NCBI GenBank assembly: GCA_017553505.1
Contig: JAFZLD010000025.1
Span: forward strand, 186,001 to 250,000
Reading direction: 5' to 3'
DNA: 64,000 nucleotides
Source: Lachnospiraceae bacterium
GTDB taxonomy: Bacteria > Bacillota > Clostridia > Lachnospirales > Lachnospiraceae
Below the pieces are notes generated by a model. The model saw only the letters and a list, made by a program, of their open reading frames with translations. It did no database searches and was not told the origin of the DNA. Both the position numbers and the translations under genes were made by a program. The number at the start of each line of letters is the position of its first letter. Within the stretch, counting starts at the first letter, position 1. Positions 16,682 to 25,834 of this stretch are shown here, piece after piece.

Positions 16682-17794
16682 ATGATTAAAGAATTAGTAC
16701 ATACTCCCGACGGTGTCAGAGACATCTACGGAGAAGAAGAACAAAGAAAGCTCTATCTTGAAGATGCCATCAAAAAGGTTATCTATACTTACGGATATGA
16801 GGACATTCAGACACCTACATTTGAATATTTTGATGTATTTTCCAAAGAAATCGGAACGACTCCTTCCAAGGACCTTTATAAGTTCTTTGACAAAGAAGGC
16901 GATACGCTTGTGTTAAGACCTGACTTCACACCTTCGGTTGCAAGATGTGCATCCAAGTATTTCAGCGATGAGACAGCGCCTATTAAGCTTACTTACCTCG
17001 GCAACACTTTTGTCAATAACTCAAGCCTCCAGGGTAAGCTTAAGGAAGTTACCGAAATCGGCGTAGAGTTCATGAACGATGACAGCGCCATGGCAGATGC
17101 CGAGACCATTAATTTGTGCATCGAGGCATTAAAGGCCACAGGTCTTAAAGATTTCCAGATAGCTATCGGCCAGATGGAGTACTTTAAAGGGCTTTGCGAC
17201 AATGCAGGCATTTCTGAAGAGAACGAGCTTTTGCTCAGAGAATACATTTCGTCCAAAAACTACGTACTTGCAGAGGAACTTATCGATTCACTCATTAACG
17301 ACTCCGTATCCAAAGAACTCCTTATGATGACCGGAGAATACATGGGCGATGCTTCCGTTATCTGCAATCTGAAAGCTCGCGTTAACAACGACCGTTCCAA
17401 GCAAGCATTGGAGCGTCTCGAAGAAGTGTACGAATTGCTAAAATTATTCGGCAATGAGAAGTATGTTTCTTTTGACCTCGGAATGCTTTCCAAATACAAC
17501 TATTACACAGGTATCATCTTTAAGGCATATGCGTACGGCCTCGGCGATGTACTTGTTAAGGGTGGCAGATACGACCATCTGCTTGAAGCTTTCGGCAATT
17601 CCAAGCCCGCTGTCGGCTTTGTAATTGTTGTCGATGATTTGATGCTTGCACTTCGCAGCGCTCATATAACCGTACCGGTTAAAGGCAAGCCGGAAATCGT
17701 TACGTACAATGTTTCCAATGTTCGTGAGAAGCTTGAATATGTCTGCAAATTGCGTAAAGAAGGCAAGGCCATAAGCCTTGTGGCGGAGGTGTAA
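16682..17794 (+). CDS. hisZ: ATP phosphoribosyltransferase regulatory subunit HisZ
   Basis: A 370-residue histidyl-tRNA synthetase paralogue without a tRNA-binding role. Class II synthetase motifs are present in altered form: 'GVRDIYGEEE', 'LRPDFTPSVAR' (motif 2-like) and 'YTGIIFKAYAYG'. HisZ forms a hetero-octamer with short-form HisG and is needed for HisG activity and feedback by histidine. The ATG at 16682 has TGAGGT upstream; an in-frame TTG at 16661 is less likely. It is the first gene of the operon and is followed 2 bp later by a 220-residue HisG lacking its own regulatory domain, which fits. Confidence 0.92.
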   Translation: MIKELVHTPDGVRDIYGEEEQRKLYLEDAIKKVIYTYGYEDIQTPTFEYFDVFSKEIGTTPSKDLYKFFDKEGDTLVLRPDFTPSVARCASKYFSDETAPIKLTYLGNTFVNNSSLQGKLKEVTEIGVEFMNDDSAMADAETINLCIEALKATGLKDFQIAIGQMEYFKGLCDNAGISEENELLLREYISSKNYVLAEELIDSLINDSVSKELLMMTGEYMGDASVICNLKARVNNDRSKQALERLEEVYELLKLFGNEKYVSFDLGMLSKYNYYTGIIFKAYAYGLGDVLVKGGRYDHLLEAFGNSKPAVGFVIVVDDLMLALRSAHITVPVKGKPEIVTYNVSNVREKLEYVCKLRKEGKAISLVAEV

Positions 17795-17796
17795 TT

Positions 17797-18459
17797 ATGA
17801 GCGATGAAAAATACTTAACCTTTGCCCTCGGCAAGGGACGTCTTGCGGAGAAGACGCTTGAACTTATGGAAAAAATCGGTATTACATGTACCGAAATGAA
17901 GGATAAAGGCACCAGAAAGCTTATATTTGTCAATGACGATTTGAAGCTTAAGTTCTTTCTGGCTAAGGGACCCGATGTTCCCACATATGTAGAATACGGT
18001 GCCGCCGATATCGGTGTAGTGGGCAAGGACACATTGCTTGAAGAACAGCGTCGTGCTTACGAGGTTCTTGATTTGGGCTTCGGCAAGTGTCGCATGTGTG
18101 TGTGCGGTCCCGCCAAAGCAAGAGAGCTGTTACAGCATCATGAAATGATTCGTGTAGCCAGCAAATATCCTGTTATTGCCAAGGATTATTTTTACAATAA
18201 AAAGCATCAGACCGTAGATATTATCAAGTTAAACGGAAGTGTTGAACTTGGTCCCATTGTCGGTCTTTCAGATGTTATCGTTGATATAGTCGAAACCGGT
18301 TCCACACTTCGTGAAAACGGTCTTGAAGTGCTTGAGGAGATTTGTCCCCTTTCCGCACGCATGATTGTCAATCAGGTCAGCATGCAGATGGAAGCCAAGC
18401 GCATCAACGAGATTATTTCCAAGCTTAAAGAAGTTTTAAATATGGAGAAAAACTCATGA
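17797..18459 (+). CDS. hisG: ATP phosphoribosyltransferase catalytic subunit (short form)
   Basis: A 220-residue enzyme that condenses ATP with PRPP, the first step of histidine synthesis. Family motifs are 'ALGKGRLAEKTL', 'ADIGVVGKD' and the PRPP loop 'DIVETGSTLRENGL'. It lacks the C-terminal ACT-like regulatory domain of long-form HisG and so needs HisZ, which is encoded just upstream. The start ATG is 2 bp after hisZ, and its end overlaps hisD by 4 bp. Confidence 0.95.
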   Translation: MSDEKYLTFALGKGRLAEKTLELMEKIGITCTEMKDKGTRKLIFVNDDLKLKFFLAKGPDVPTYVEYGAADIGVVGKDTLLEEQRRAYEVLDLGFGKCRMCVCGPAKARELLQHHEMIRVASKYPVIAKDYFYNKKHQTVDIIKLNGSVELGPIVGLSDVIVDIVETGSTLRENGLEVLEEICPLSARMIVNQVSMQMEAKRINEIISKLKEVLNMEKNS

Positions 18460-19745
18460 GAATTGTTAAATTGACGGAGGATAACAAGAAGGATCTTCTT
18501 AACAAGCTTCTTAAAAGAAGTACCACCAGTTATCCCGAATATGAAAAGACCGTTGCCGATATTATCGAGAATATCAAGGCAGGCGGCGATAAAGCTTTAT
18601 TTGAATATACTTTGAAGTTTGATAAGTTCGAGCTTACAAAGTCAAACATAAAAGTTACACAGGAAGAAATCAAGGAAGCATACAGCCTTCTTGACAAAGA
18701 TTATGTAGAAGTCATCAGAAAGGCCAAGGCCAACATTGAAGACTTCCACAAAAAACAGGTACGTCAGACCTTTATCACCACCAAGCCCGACGGTTCGATT
18801 CTCGGTCAGCGTATTACACCTATTGCATCCGCAGGTACCTATGTGCCCGGCGGTAAGGCAGCATATCCGTCCAGTGTTCTTATGAATATTGTACCCGCCA
18901 AGGTTGCCGGTGTAGAGAAGATTGTAATGGTTACACCTCCCGGCAAGGAAGGTAAGATTAATCCCGGTACACTCGTTGCCGCTGATATTGCCGGTGTAGA
19001 TGAAATTTATAAAGTAGGCGGAGCTCAGGCCATTGCTGCTCTTGCTTTTGGTACAGAGTCTGTTCCCAAGGTTGATAAGATTACCGGACCCGGCAACATT
19101 TTCGTAGCCCTTGCCAAGAAAGCTGTGTATGGTAACGTAGGAATCGACTCAATTGCAGGCCCTTCAGAAATAGTTGTTCTTGCAGATGAGACACCCAATC
19201 CCCGATATGTTGCGGCAGACCTTCTTTCGCAGGCAGAGCACGATGAGCTTGCTTCAGCAATTCTTGTTACCACAAGCGAGGAGTTGGCTCGCAAAGTTTC
19301 CGATGAAGTGGACGGATTCTTAAAAGTTCTTGAAAGAGCTGAGATTATCAAGAAGTCTCTTGATAACTTCGGTTATATATTGGTTGCTGATACTATGGAC
19401 GAAGCAGTCGATGCAGTTAACGACATTGCTGGAGAACATTTGGAAATCCTTACCAAGAATCCTTTCGATACGATGACCAAGGTTAAAAATGCGGGTGCGA
19501 TGTTCCTCGGAGAATATTCATCCGAGCCTCTCGGAGATTACTTCGCAGGTCCTAACCACATTTTACCTACCAACGGCACCAGCAGATTCTTTTCGCCCTT
19601 GTCAGTCGATGATTTTATTAAAAAATCCAGCATAATATGTTATTCTGAAGAAGGGCTCAGAAAAGTTCACGAAGATATCGAGCTTTTCGCTGCCAAAGAA
19701 GGCTTAACGGCTCACGCCAACTCAATTAAAGTAAGGTTCGAATAA
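18456..19745 (+). CDS. hisD: Histidinol dehydrogenase
   Basis: A 429-residue zinc enzyme that carries out the last two oxidation steps from L-histidinol to L-histidine with NAD+. Conserved pieces are 'PGGKAAYPSSVLMN', 'KITGPGN', 'IAGPSEIVV' and the zinc-site 'SQAEHDE' near residue 260, with 'GPNHILPT' further on. Full length. The ATG overlaps the hisG stop (ATGA), so the two are translationally coupled. Confidence 0.97.
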   Translation: MRIVKLTEDNKKDLLNKLLKRSTTSYPEYEKTVADIIENIKAGGDKALFEYTLKFDKFELTKSNIKVTQEEIKEAYSLLDKDYVEVIRKAKANIEDFHKKQVRQTFITTKPDGSILGQRITPIASAGTYVPGGKAAYPSSVLMNIVPAKVAGVEKIVMVTPPGKEGKINPGTLVAADIAGVDEIYKVGGAQAIAALAFGTESVPKVDKITGPGNIFVALAKKAVYGNVGIDSIAGPSEIVVLADETPNPRYVAADLLSQAEHDELASAILVTTSEELARKVSDEVDGFLKVLERAEIIKKSLDNFGYILVADTMDEAVDAVNDIAGEHLEILTKNPFDTMTKVKNAGAMFLGEYSSEPLGDYFAGPNHILPTNGTSRFFSPLSVDDFIKKSSIICYSEEGLRKVHEDIELFAAKEGLTAHANSIKVRFE

Positions 19746-19763
19746 TAATAAACGGAGGTCTTT

Positions 19764-20351
19764 ATGGCTCGTTGCAAACTTATTGAAAGAGAAACCAAAG
19801 AAACGAATATTTCCCTTCAGTTGGATCTTGACGGCACAGGCGTTTCATCCGTCGATACCGGCGTAGGCTTCATGGATCACATGCTCGAAGGCTTTGCCAA
19901 GCACGGTTTCTTTGACCTGAAGGTTAAGGCTAAAGGCGATTTGAATGTAGATTGTCACCACACGGTAGAGGATCTCGGCATAGTTCTCGGCATAGCCATT
20001 AAAGAGACTATCGGAGACAAGGCAGGCATCAAGCGTTACGGAAGCTTTATTTTGCCCATGGATGACGTGCTTGTTCTTTGTGCCGTTGATTTATGCGGAA
20101 GACCGTATTTTGAGTTTGATTGTGAATTCGCAACCGAACGTGTGGGATATCTTGAGACGCAGACCGTAAGAGAGTTCTTCTATGCAATTTCTTACAGCGC
20201 AGGCATGAATCTCCACATCAAAGTTCTTAACGGTATTAACGACCACCACAAGATAGAAGCAATGTTTAAGGCTTTTGCCAAGGCTCTCGATGAAGCAACA
20301 ACACCAGAGCCCCGCAGCAAAGGCGTACTTTCCACGAAAGGAACTCTTTGA
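19764..20351 (+). CDS. hisB: Imidazoleglycerol-phosphate dehydratase
   Basis: A 195-residue monofunctional HisB (no phosphatase domain). It dehydrates imidazoleglycerol phosphate to imidazoleacetol phosphate using a manganese cluster. Metal-binding signatures are 'GFMDHML' and 'CHHTVEDLG' in the first half, and '[12 protein letters not shown]' in the second. A clear GGAGG site precedes it. The stop overlaps the TTG start of the next gene. Confidence 0.96.
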   Translation: MARCKLIERETKETNISLQLDLDGTGVSSVDTGVGFMDHMLEGFAKHGFFDLKVKAKGDLNVDCHHTVEDLGIVLGIAIKETIGDKAGIKRYGSFILPMDDVLVLCAVDLCGRPYFEFDCEFATERVGYLETQTVREFFYAISYSAGMNLHIKVLNGINDHHKIEAMFKAFAKALDEATTPEPRSKGVLSTKGTL

Positions 20352-21619
20352 TTCAGACTATGAAAAAGAAACTGATTCCCTGTATTTATCTTAAAAATAA
20401 AATGGCTGTAGCGGGTTTTGACGATAATACCGTTATCGAGACGGACCCGCTTCGTCTTGTTAAAAATTTTACCGACAGCAAGGCTGACGAGATTCTTGTT
20501 TATGACCTTTCCATCGAGGATAATGGGCACGAAGAAGCTTTGGATGTTATCCGCGAAATCTGCGAAGCTTCAACCGTTCCCGTAATCGGAGCCGGCAATG
20601 TTAAGCGCATGGAAGATATCAAAAAGCTTCTTTATGCGGGTTGTAAGCGCGCTTGTCTTAATTACTCCAAGCAGACTAACGTAGATATTACCAAAGAAGT
20701 TTCGGATAAGTTCGGCAAAGACAAAATAGTTGCTTGTGTTAAAACATCGGATGAATTGATTGATAACCTTGATACCGTCAAGGCTTATGCAGGCACGGTT
20801 TTATGCCTTGACAGAGATGTATACAGAGAAGAAGACAAAGATGTTCTTAAAGGCCTTAAGTTCATCATTAACCTTCCTAACATTTTGCTTGATAAGCTCA
20901 TCGAATACATGAAGTTTGATGATGTTGAGGGAATTACCGGTGCGGTAGTCAATAATAACACCGAAGAATTTTTGAAGATTAAGGATCTTGTGGGCGAGAG
21001 TGTAACTCCTTTTTCTGCCTTCAAGTTAAACAGCGACGGTCTGATTCCCGTTATTGTTCAGGATTACAAGACCAATGAAGTTTTGATGCTCGCTTATATG
21101 AATGCCGAGGCTTATGAGAAGACCGTTAAAACCGGCCAAATGACTTATTTTTCCAGAAGCCGTCAGAGCTTATGGCTTAAAGGCGAGACCAGCGGACACT
21201 TCCAGTATGTTAAGTCATTAAGCTACGATTGCGATGCGGACACACTTCTTGCCAAGGTTGAGCAGATAGGCGCGGCATGCCATACCGGCGCTTATTCATG
21301 CTTCTTTAACGATATTATTTCATATGATTTTGAAGAAAAAAGTCCTTTATCTGTACTGACAGACGTATATGATGTTATAATGGATCGTAAGGTTCATCCT
21401 AAAGAGGGTTCCTACACCAATTATCTTTTTGACAAAGGAATCGATAAGATTCTTAAAAAGGTTGGTGAAGAGGCTACCGAGATTGTTATCGCGGCCAAGA
21501 ACCCCAATGCCAACGAAATAAAATACGAGATTTCCGATTTTCTTTACCACGTAATGGTTCTCATGGCCGAGAAAGGCGTTACCTGGGACGAGATTATGAA
21601 GGAGCTCGCCAACAGATAA
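20348..21619 (+). CDS. hisI: HisIE fused to a degenerate HisA/HisF-like barrel
   Basis: A 423-residue three-part protein. Residues about 230-330 are phosphoribosyl-AMP cyclohydrolase (HisI), with the metal site DCDADT at 294-299 and cysteines in CHTGAYSC at 311-318. Residues about 335-423 are phosphoribosyl-ATP pyrophosphatase (HisE; '[16 protein letters not shown]'). Together they perform steps 2 and 3 of the pathway. Residues 1-220 align by pattern with HisA/HisF: 'LIPCIYL' stands for 'IIPCLDV', and '[22 protein letters not shown]' for the phosphate-loop segment. The two catalytic aspartates are replaced (Y14 and K132), so this part is probably non-catalytic. The TTG start at 20348 has AAAGGA 5 bp upstream; an ATG at 20360 is an alternative. 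Confidence 0.85.
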   Translation: MIQTMKKKLIPCIYLKNKMAVAGFDDNTVIETDPLRLVKNFTDSKADEILVYDLSIEDNGHEEALDVIREICEASTVPVIGAGNVKRMEDIKKLLYAGCKRACLNYSKQTNVDITKEVSDKFGKDKIVACVKTSDELIDNLDTVKAYAGTVLCLDRDVYREEDKDVLKGLKFIINLPNILLDKLIEYMKFDDVEGITGAVVNNNTEEFLKIKDLVGESVTPFSAFKLNSDGLIPVIVQDYKTNEVLMLAYMNAEAYEKTVKTGQMTYFSRSRQSLWLKGETSGHFQYVKSLSYDCDADTLLAKVEQIGAACHTGAYSCFFNDIISYDFEEKSPLSVLTDVYDVIMDRKVHPKEGSYTNYLFDKGIDKILKKVGEEATEIVIAAKNPNANEIKYEISDFLYHVMVLMAEKGVTWDEIMKELANR

Positions 21620-21632
21620 GGGAAGTTAGAAT

Positions 21633-23504
21633 ATGATGCAATACACCGCGTTACCGGAAGAAGTTTTAATGAGTATCGAAAAGCCCGAGCGCTATATAGG
21701 GCATGAGATTAATGCGGTTTACAAAGACAAGAATAAAATCGCCGTCAGGTTTGGCATGTGCTTTCCTGATGTATATGAAATCGGGATGTCACACCTTGGC
21801 ATCGCGATTTTGTATGATATGTTCAATAAATTTGAGGATACCTGGTGCGAGCGTATTTACTCGCCCTGGGTGGACCTTGATAAGGTTATGAGGGAGCGCA
21901 ATATCCCTCTTTTTACAATAGAATCCCAAGAGCCCGTCAAGAACCTGGATTTTCTCGGTATCACTCTTCAGTACGAGATGTGTTATACCAATATTTTGCA
22001 GGTACTTGATTTATCGGGCATTCCTTTAATTTCAACCGAGCGTACATGGGACGATCCCATAGTCATCGGCGGAGGTCCTTGTTCGTACAATCCAGAGCCT
22101 ATAGCAGATTTCTTTGACCTTTTCTATATCGGAGAAGGTGAGACAAGATACCGCGAGCTGCTTGACGTTTATAAGGCTTCACGAGCGGCCGGAGAGTCCC
22201 GCGACGAGTTTCTTCACAAGGCTGCCAAGATTCCCGGAATGTACGTACCGAGACTTTACGAGCCCGAATACAATGAAGATTTCACTTTAAAAGCATTCAA
22301 GCCTTTATATGATGATATTCCAACCAAGATTTTAAAAGAACTTGTAACCGATCTCGATGATACATATTATCCCGAGAAACCTGTCGTTCCTTTCATGAAG
22401 GTTACTCAGGACCGTGTCGTACTTGAGATTATGCGCGGATGTATAAGGGGCTGTCGTTTCTGTCAAGCCGGCCAGATTTATCGTCCGGTACGTGAGAGAA
22501 GCGTTGAGTTTCTTAAGGACAAGGCCGAGAAGCTTCTTAAGAACACCGGTCATGAGGAAATATCACTTAGTTCCCTCAGTTCCTCCGATTATACACATAT
22601 AGAGGAACTTGTCCGTTTCTTAATTGATGACTGTACGAAAAAGAAAGTAAATATCGCCCTTCCCAGCCTTCGTATTGACCAGTTTTCGGTTGATGTAATG
22701 GAGAAGGTTCAGGACGTTAAGAAGTCAAGTCTTACCTTTGCTCCCGAGGCAGGTTCGCAGCGTATGCGTAATATCATTAACAAAGGTCTTACCGAGGAAG
22801 ATATTATTAACGGTGCCGTTCTTGCCTTCAAGGGTGGTTGGACTAAGGTTAAGCTATACTTTATGTTAGGCCTTCCTTTTGAAAAAGAAGAAGATATCGA
22901 GGGCATAGCTAAGCTCTGCAACTCAATTGCGGCTGCTTTTTACGAAGCGATCCCCAAGGAGAAGCGTGTTAATGGTCGTGTTAATATCACTGCCAGCACC
23001 TCTTTCTTTATACCCAAGCCTTTTACGCCTTTCCAGTGGGCGGTCATGGATACTCCGGATGACTTTATCAGAAAAGCAGGTCTTACCAAGCATTATATCC
23101 ATGAACAGCTTAACCAGAAAGTTATCAGATACATATGGCACGAGGCTGATGTCAGCATGCTTGAAGGCGTTCTGGCCCGTGGCGACAGAAGATTGTCTAG
23201 GGTCATTCTTTCTGCCTACAAGAAAGGCTGTATCTACGATGCATGGTCAGAGTTCTACAAACACGACGCATGGCTTGAAAGCTTTAAGGAATGTGACGTA
23301 GATCCCGATTTCTATATGTATCGTGAGCGCAAGGACGATGAATTGTTCCCTTGGGATTTCATAGACTGCGGTGTCTCCAAGGCTCACCTTTTAAGAGAAT
23401 GGAAGAGAGCTAAAGAAGGAATCGTTACCGACAACTGTCGTACCCGTTGTTCAGGTTGCGGTTCTGCAAGATTTGATTGCGGTATTTGCATTAACGGAAG
23501 GTAA
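21633..23504 (+). CDS. B12-binding-type radical SAM protein (TIGR03960 family)
   Basis: A 623-residue radical SAM protein. The cluster-binding cysteines are in CIRGCRFC near residue 270. The N-terminal third resembles the cobalamin-binding-like region of its family. The C-terminal tail has an additional cysteine set, 'CSGCGSARFDCGIC', that could hold a second metal site. By family knowledge this protein is almost always paired with the gene that follows (TIGR03936/DUF2344), as here with a 2-bp gap, and the pair often lies upstream of RNase G and L21. The reaction is not established. Confidence 0.85.
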   Translation: MMQYTALPEEVLMSIEKPERYIGHEINAVYKDKNKIAVRFGMCFPDVYEIGMSHLGIAILYDMFNKFEDTWCERIYSPWVDLDKVMRERNIPLFTIESQEPVKNLDFLGITLQYEMCYTNILQVLDLSGIPLISTERTWDDPIVIGGGPCSYNPEPIADFFDLFYIGEGETRYRELLDVYKASRAAGESRDEFLHKAAKIPGMYVPRLYEPEYNEDFTLKAFKPLYDDIPTKILKELVTDLDDTYYPEKPVVPFMKVTQDRVVLEIMRGCIRGCRFCQAGQIYRPVRERSVEFLKDKAEKLLKNTGHEEISLSSLSSSDYTHIEELVRFLIDDCTKKKVNIALPSLRIDQFSVDVMEKVQDVKKSSLTFAPEAGSQRMRNIINKGLTEEDIINGAVLAFKGGWTKVKLYFMLGLPFEKEEDIEGIAKLCNSIAAAFYEAIPKEKRVNGRVNITASTSFFIPKPFTPFQWAVMDTPDDFIRKAGLTKHYIHEQLNQKVIRYIWHEADVSMLEGVLARGDRRLSRVILSAYKKGCIYDAWSEFYKHDAWLESFKECDVDPDFYMYRERKDDELFPWDFIDCGVSKAHLLREWKRAKEGIVTDNCRTRCSGCGSARFDCGICINGR

Positions 23505-23506
23505 TC

Positions 23507-24190
23507 ATGAAAGTCAGATTTAAATTCAGTAAACACGGAGTTTTAAAATATATAGGTCACCTGGATCTTATGAGATATTTCCAGAAAGCATTCAGAAGAA
23601 CCGATATCGAAGTCCTTTATTCAAAGGGCTTTTCTCCTCATATGATTATGTCATTTGCTCAGCCTCTCGGTGTCGGAGTCGAAAGCGACGGCGAATACTT
23701 TGACGTGGAAGTAGCCGATGAAGAAGATATCTCTACCATGGTTGCCAAGCTTAACGAACAGATGGCTGAAGGTGTAGTGATTCTCGACGTTGTTAAGCTT
23801 CCCGAGAAATTCACCAATGCCATGGCCAGCGTAGCGGCTGCGGATTATGAACTTAATTTCTATAAAGAAAGTCCATTAAGTACTGCATTACTTGATAAGT
23901 ATAAAGCTGCCGATGCGGTTACTTTTGTTAAGACTACCAAGACCGGAGAGCACATTATTAATGTCAAAGAATTCGTTTTTGATATTGCTCTTAAAGATGA
24001 CGCGACTCTTTTTGTTACAGTTGATGCATCAAGTGCCGGCAACTTAAAGCCCGCCAATTTGCTTGAGGCGCTTCTTAAACTTGAAGACAAATCTGTGGCG
24101 GATTATCCTTTCCACATCTTAAGGAAAGATACATATATGCGTGATGCTTCCGGCAATCTTGTGCCGCTTAATAAGGTTGATTATGAATGA
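23507..24190 (+). CDS. TIGR03936/DUF2344 radical-SAM-associated protein
   Basis: A 227-residue protein with the family's N-terminal pattern 'FKFSKHGVLKYIGHLDLMRYFQKAFRR' split around a conserved 'SKGFSPHM' motif. No cofactor-binding cysteines are visible. It is the fixed partner of the radical SAM protein just upstream; in some genomes the two are fused. It overlaps the RNase G start by 8 bp, suggesting coupled translation and a role near RNA metabolism, which is inference. Confidence 0.82.
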   Translation: MKVRFKFSKHGVLKYIGHLDLMRYFQKAFRRTDIEVLYSKGFSPHMIMSFAQPLGVGVESDGEYFDVEVADEEDISTMVAKLNEQMAEGVVILDVVKLPEKFTNAMASVAAADYELNFYKESPLSTALLDKYKAADAVTFVKTTKTGEHIINVKEFVFDIALKDDATLFVTVDASSAGNLKPANLLEALLKLEDKSVADYPFHILRKDTYMRDASGNLVPLNKVDYE

Positions 24191-25343
24191 TAACAAGCTT
24201 ATCTTAACCAAATACAAAGACTTCAACGCCGCCTTTTTATTCAAAGACGGCGATATTGATGAGCTTATATTGTCCAAAGAAACCGCGTTTAATGTAGGCG
24301 ATATATATGTGGGACGCGTAAGTATTGTCAAAAACGATTTGAAGGCATGCTTTGTTGAGTTTAAAGAAGGCTTAAACGGGTTCCTTCCTTTCTCGGAAAT
24401 CTATGCTCCTTGTCTTTTAAACAGAGAGTATGACGGCAGATTGATTCAGGGAGATTTAATAGCCGTCATGGTGACTCAGGAGCCTCTTAAGACCAAAGGA
24501 GCCTCTTTGTCCATGAAGCTTTGTATTACCGGCTCTTACAGTGTTGTTACACTTGATGATACCCACATACATATTTCTTCCAAACTTCGCAAAGATTTTA
24601 AAAAGCAACTTGAAGATTATTTTAAAGACATATCTTTGAAATATGGATTTATAGCTCGCACTAATGCAGCTGAAACGCAGATAAGCATTCTCGAACAAGA
24701 AATCATTGAAAACTGCAATACCCTTTCCGAAATTTGTTCCATAATGAAATATCGCAGTCCTTTTACGGCGCTTTACAAAGCAGATTCAGGATTTAAACAA
24801 AGAGTTATCGGAATTAAAACCGACAAATATAACGAGATCATTACGGATTACGAAGAATTCTATGATTCGTTCAGCAAGCTTAACAATATACGCCTTTATT
24901 CAGACGTGCAGATGCCACTTAAAGCAATATATTCTTTTGATAAAGCCTATGCGCTTGCTACCGAACGTAAAGTTGATATCAAATACGGTGGCTATTTGAT
25001 TATTGAGCCCACCGAAGCGCTTACGGTAATAGATGTTAATTCCGGTAAGTTCGATAAACATGTATCCAAAGAAGAAGCCATAGAAAAGATAAATTTTGAA
25101 GCTGCCAAAGAAATAGCAAGACAGCTCAGACTCAGAAATATTTCCGGAATTATTCTTGTCGATTTCATAAATCAGCAAAGTGATTCTGACAACGAACATT
25201 TGTCTTCGGTTATTCGTCATGAGTTGTCAAAAGATTCATTAAAAACATCGTTAATTGACTTTACATCATTGGGGCTTGCTGAGATAACAAGAGAAAAGAA
25301 ATATAGTTCGATATATGATATTGCGAATAATAGCAATGTTTAA
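24183..25343 (+). CDS. rng: Ribonuclease G/E family protein
   Basis: A 386-residue RNase G-like endoribonuclease. An S1-like RNA-binding region lies near residues 35-120 ('VGDIYVGRVSIVKNDLKACFVEF'). The catalytic DNase I-like domain has the metal aspartates in VIDVNSG and in ILVDFI. The zinc-link cysteines of RNase E are not obvious. It trims rRNA or mRNA 5' ends. The start chosen is the ATG at 24183, which overlaps the preceding gene. In related genomes rng leads straight into rplU; here two extra genes separate them. The last part is shorter than in many RNase G proteins. Confidence 0.87.
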   Translation: MNDNKLILTKYKDFNAAFLFKDGDIDELILSKETAFNVGDIYVGRVSIVKNDLKACFVEFKEGLNGFLPFSEIYAPCLLNREYDGRLIQGDLIAVMVTQEPLKTKGASLSMKLCITGSYSVVTLDDTHIHISSKLRKDFKKQLEDYFKDISLKYGFIARTNAAETQISILEQEIIENCNTLSEICSIMKYRSPFTALYKADSGFKQRVIGIKTDKYNEIITDYEEFYDSFSKLNNIRLYSDVQMPLKAIYSFDKAYALATERKVDIKYGGYLIIEPTEALTVIDVNSGKFDKHVSKEEAIEKINFEAAKEIARQLRLRNISGIILVDFINQQSDSDNEHLSSVIRHELSKDSLKTSLIDFTSLGLAEITREKKYSSIYDIANNSNV

Positions 25344-25432
25344 TTAGTTGTTCGCAATAATCAAATAGCATGTTGCCTTTTTTGCAAATTAGAATAAGTA
25401 TAAACCAAATATTTGCGAAAGGAGGTAATATT

Positions 25433-25750
25433 ATGAAGAAAGCATTATCACTACTTGCTGTTATGGTATTGATTCTTGGTATGTTTTCTGCATCATCAAT
25501 GGCTTGCCCTAGACAGAATTGCTATGCTACAGGCATTTCTTATTCATGTACCGGTGCTAGACCCGAATATGGTAGCCATTATGTAGCTTATCCTGATGGA
25601 TGGGAATACAAATGCAGCATAACTGTAAAATCAGGCAATCATTCCAAAGTGTGTTCCGGATGCGGCTATAAATATGGCGAAGTGTTCAAAACTTGCAGCG
25701 AAGTTCATAGCGACAGTCACTGTTTTAGCAGATATAACATGTGCAAATAG
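25433..25750 (+). CDS. Secreted nine-cysteine miniprotein of unknown function
   Basis: A 105-residue precursor with a classical signal peptide (MKK, hydrophobic core about 5-20) and a likely cleavage after SSMA at 24/25. The mature protein of about 81 residues has nine cysteines (25, 30, 39, 61, 74, 77, 88, 97, 104), including one CxxC, plus several His, Tyr and Lys. It could be a disulfide-stabilised or metal-binding extracellular peptide. The residue at -3 is not Leu, so lipidation at C25 is less likely. The start at 25433 has a perfect AAAGGAGGT site. Base composition is more AT-rich than the rng gene upstream. I do not recognise the family. Confidence 0.7.
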   Translation: MKKALSLLAVMVLILGMFSASSMACPRQNCYATGISYSCTGARPEYGSHYVAYPDGWEYKCSITVKSGNHSKVCSGCGYKYGEVFKTCSEVHSDSHCFSRYNMCK

Positions 25751-25765
25751 TTGACTAATACCACT

Positions 25766-25803
25766 AAGGTACACGATATTGTGATTACTTTATCGTGTAC
25801 CTT
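25766..25803 (+). terminator. Strong hairpin between the miniprotein and the lipoprotein gene
   Basis: A 13-bp perfect stem (AAGGTACACGATA, 25766-25778, with its complement at 25791-25803) encloses a 12-nt loop. The 3' side runs into GTTATCTATT rather than a T-tract, so it may be a leaky terminator or a stabiliser of the upstream mRNA. It would allow high expression of the miniprotein and low expression of the next gene. Confidence 0.5.
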
Positions 25804-25834
25804 GTTATCTATTATGGGGTCAAAGGTAAATAAC

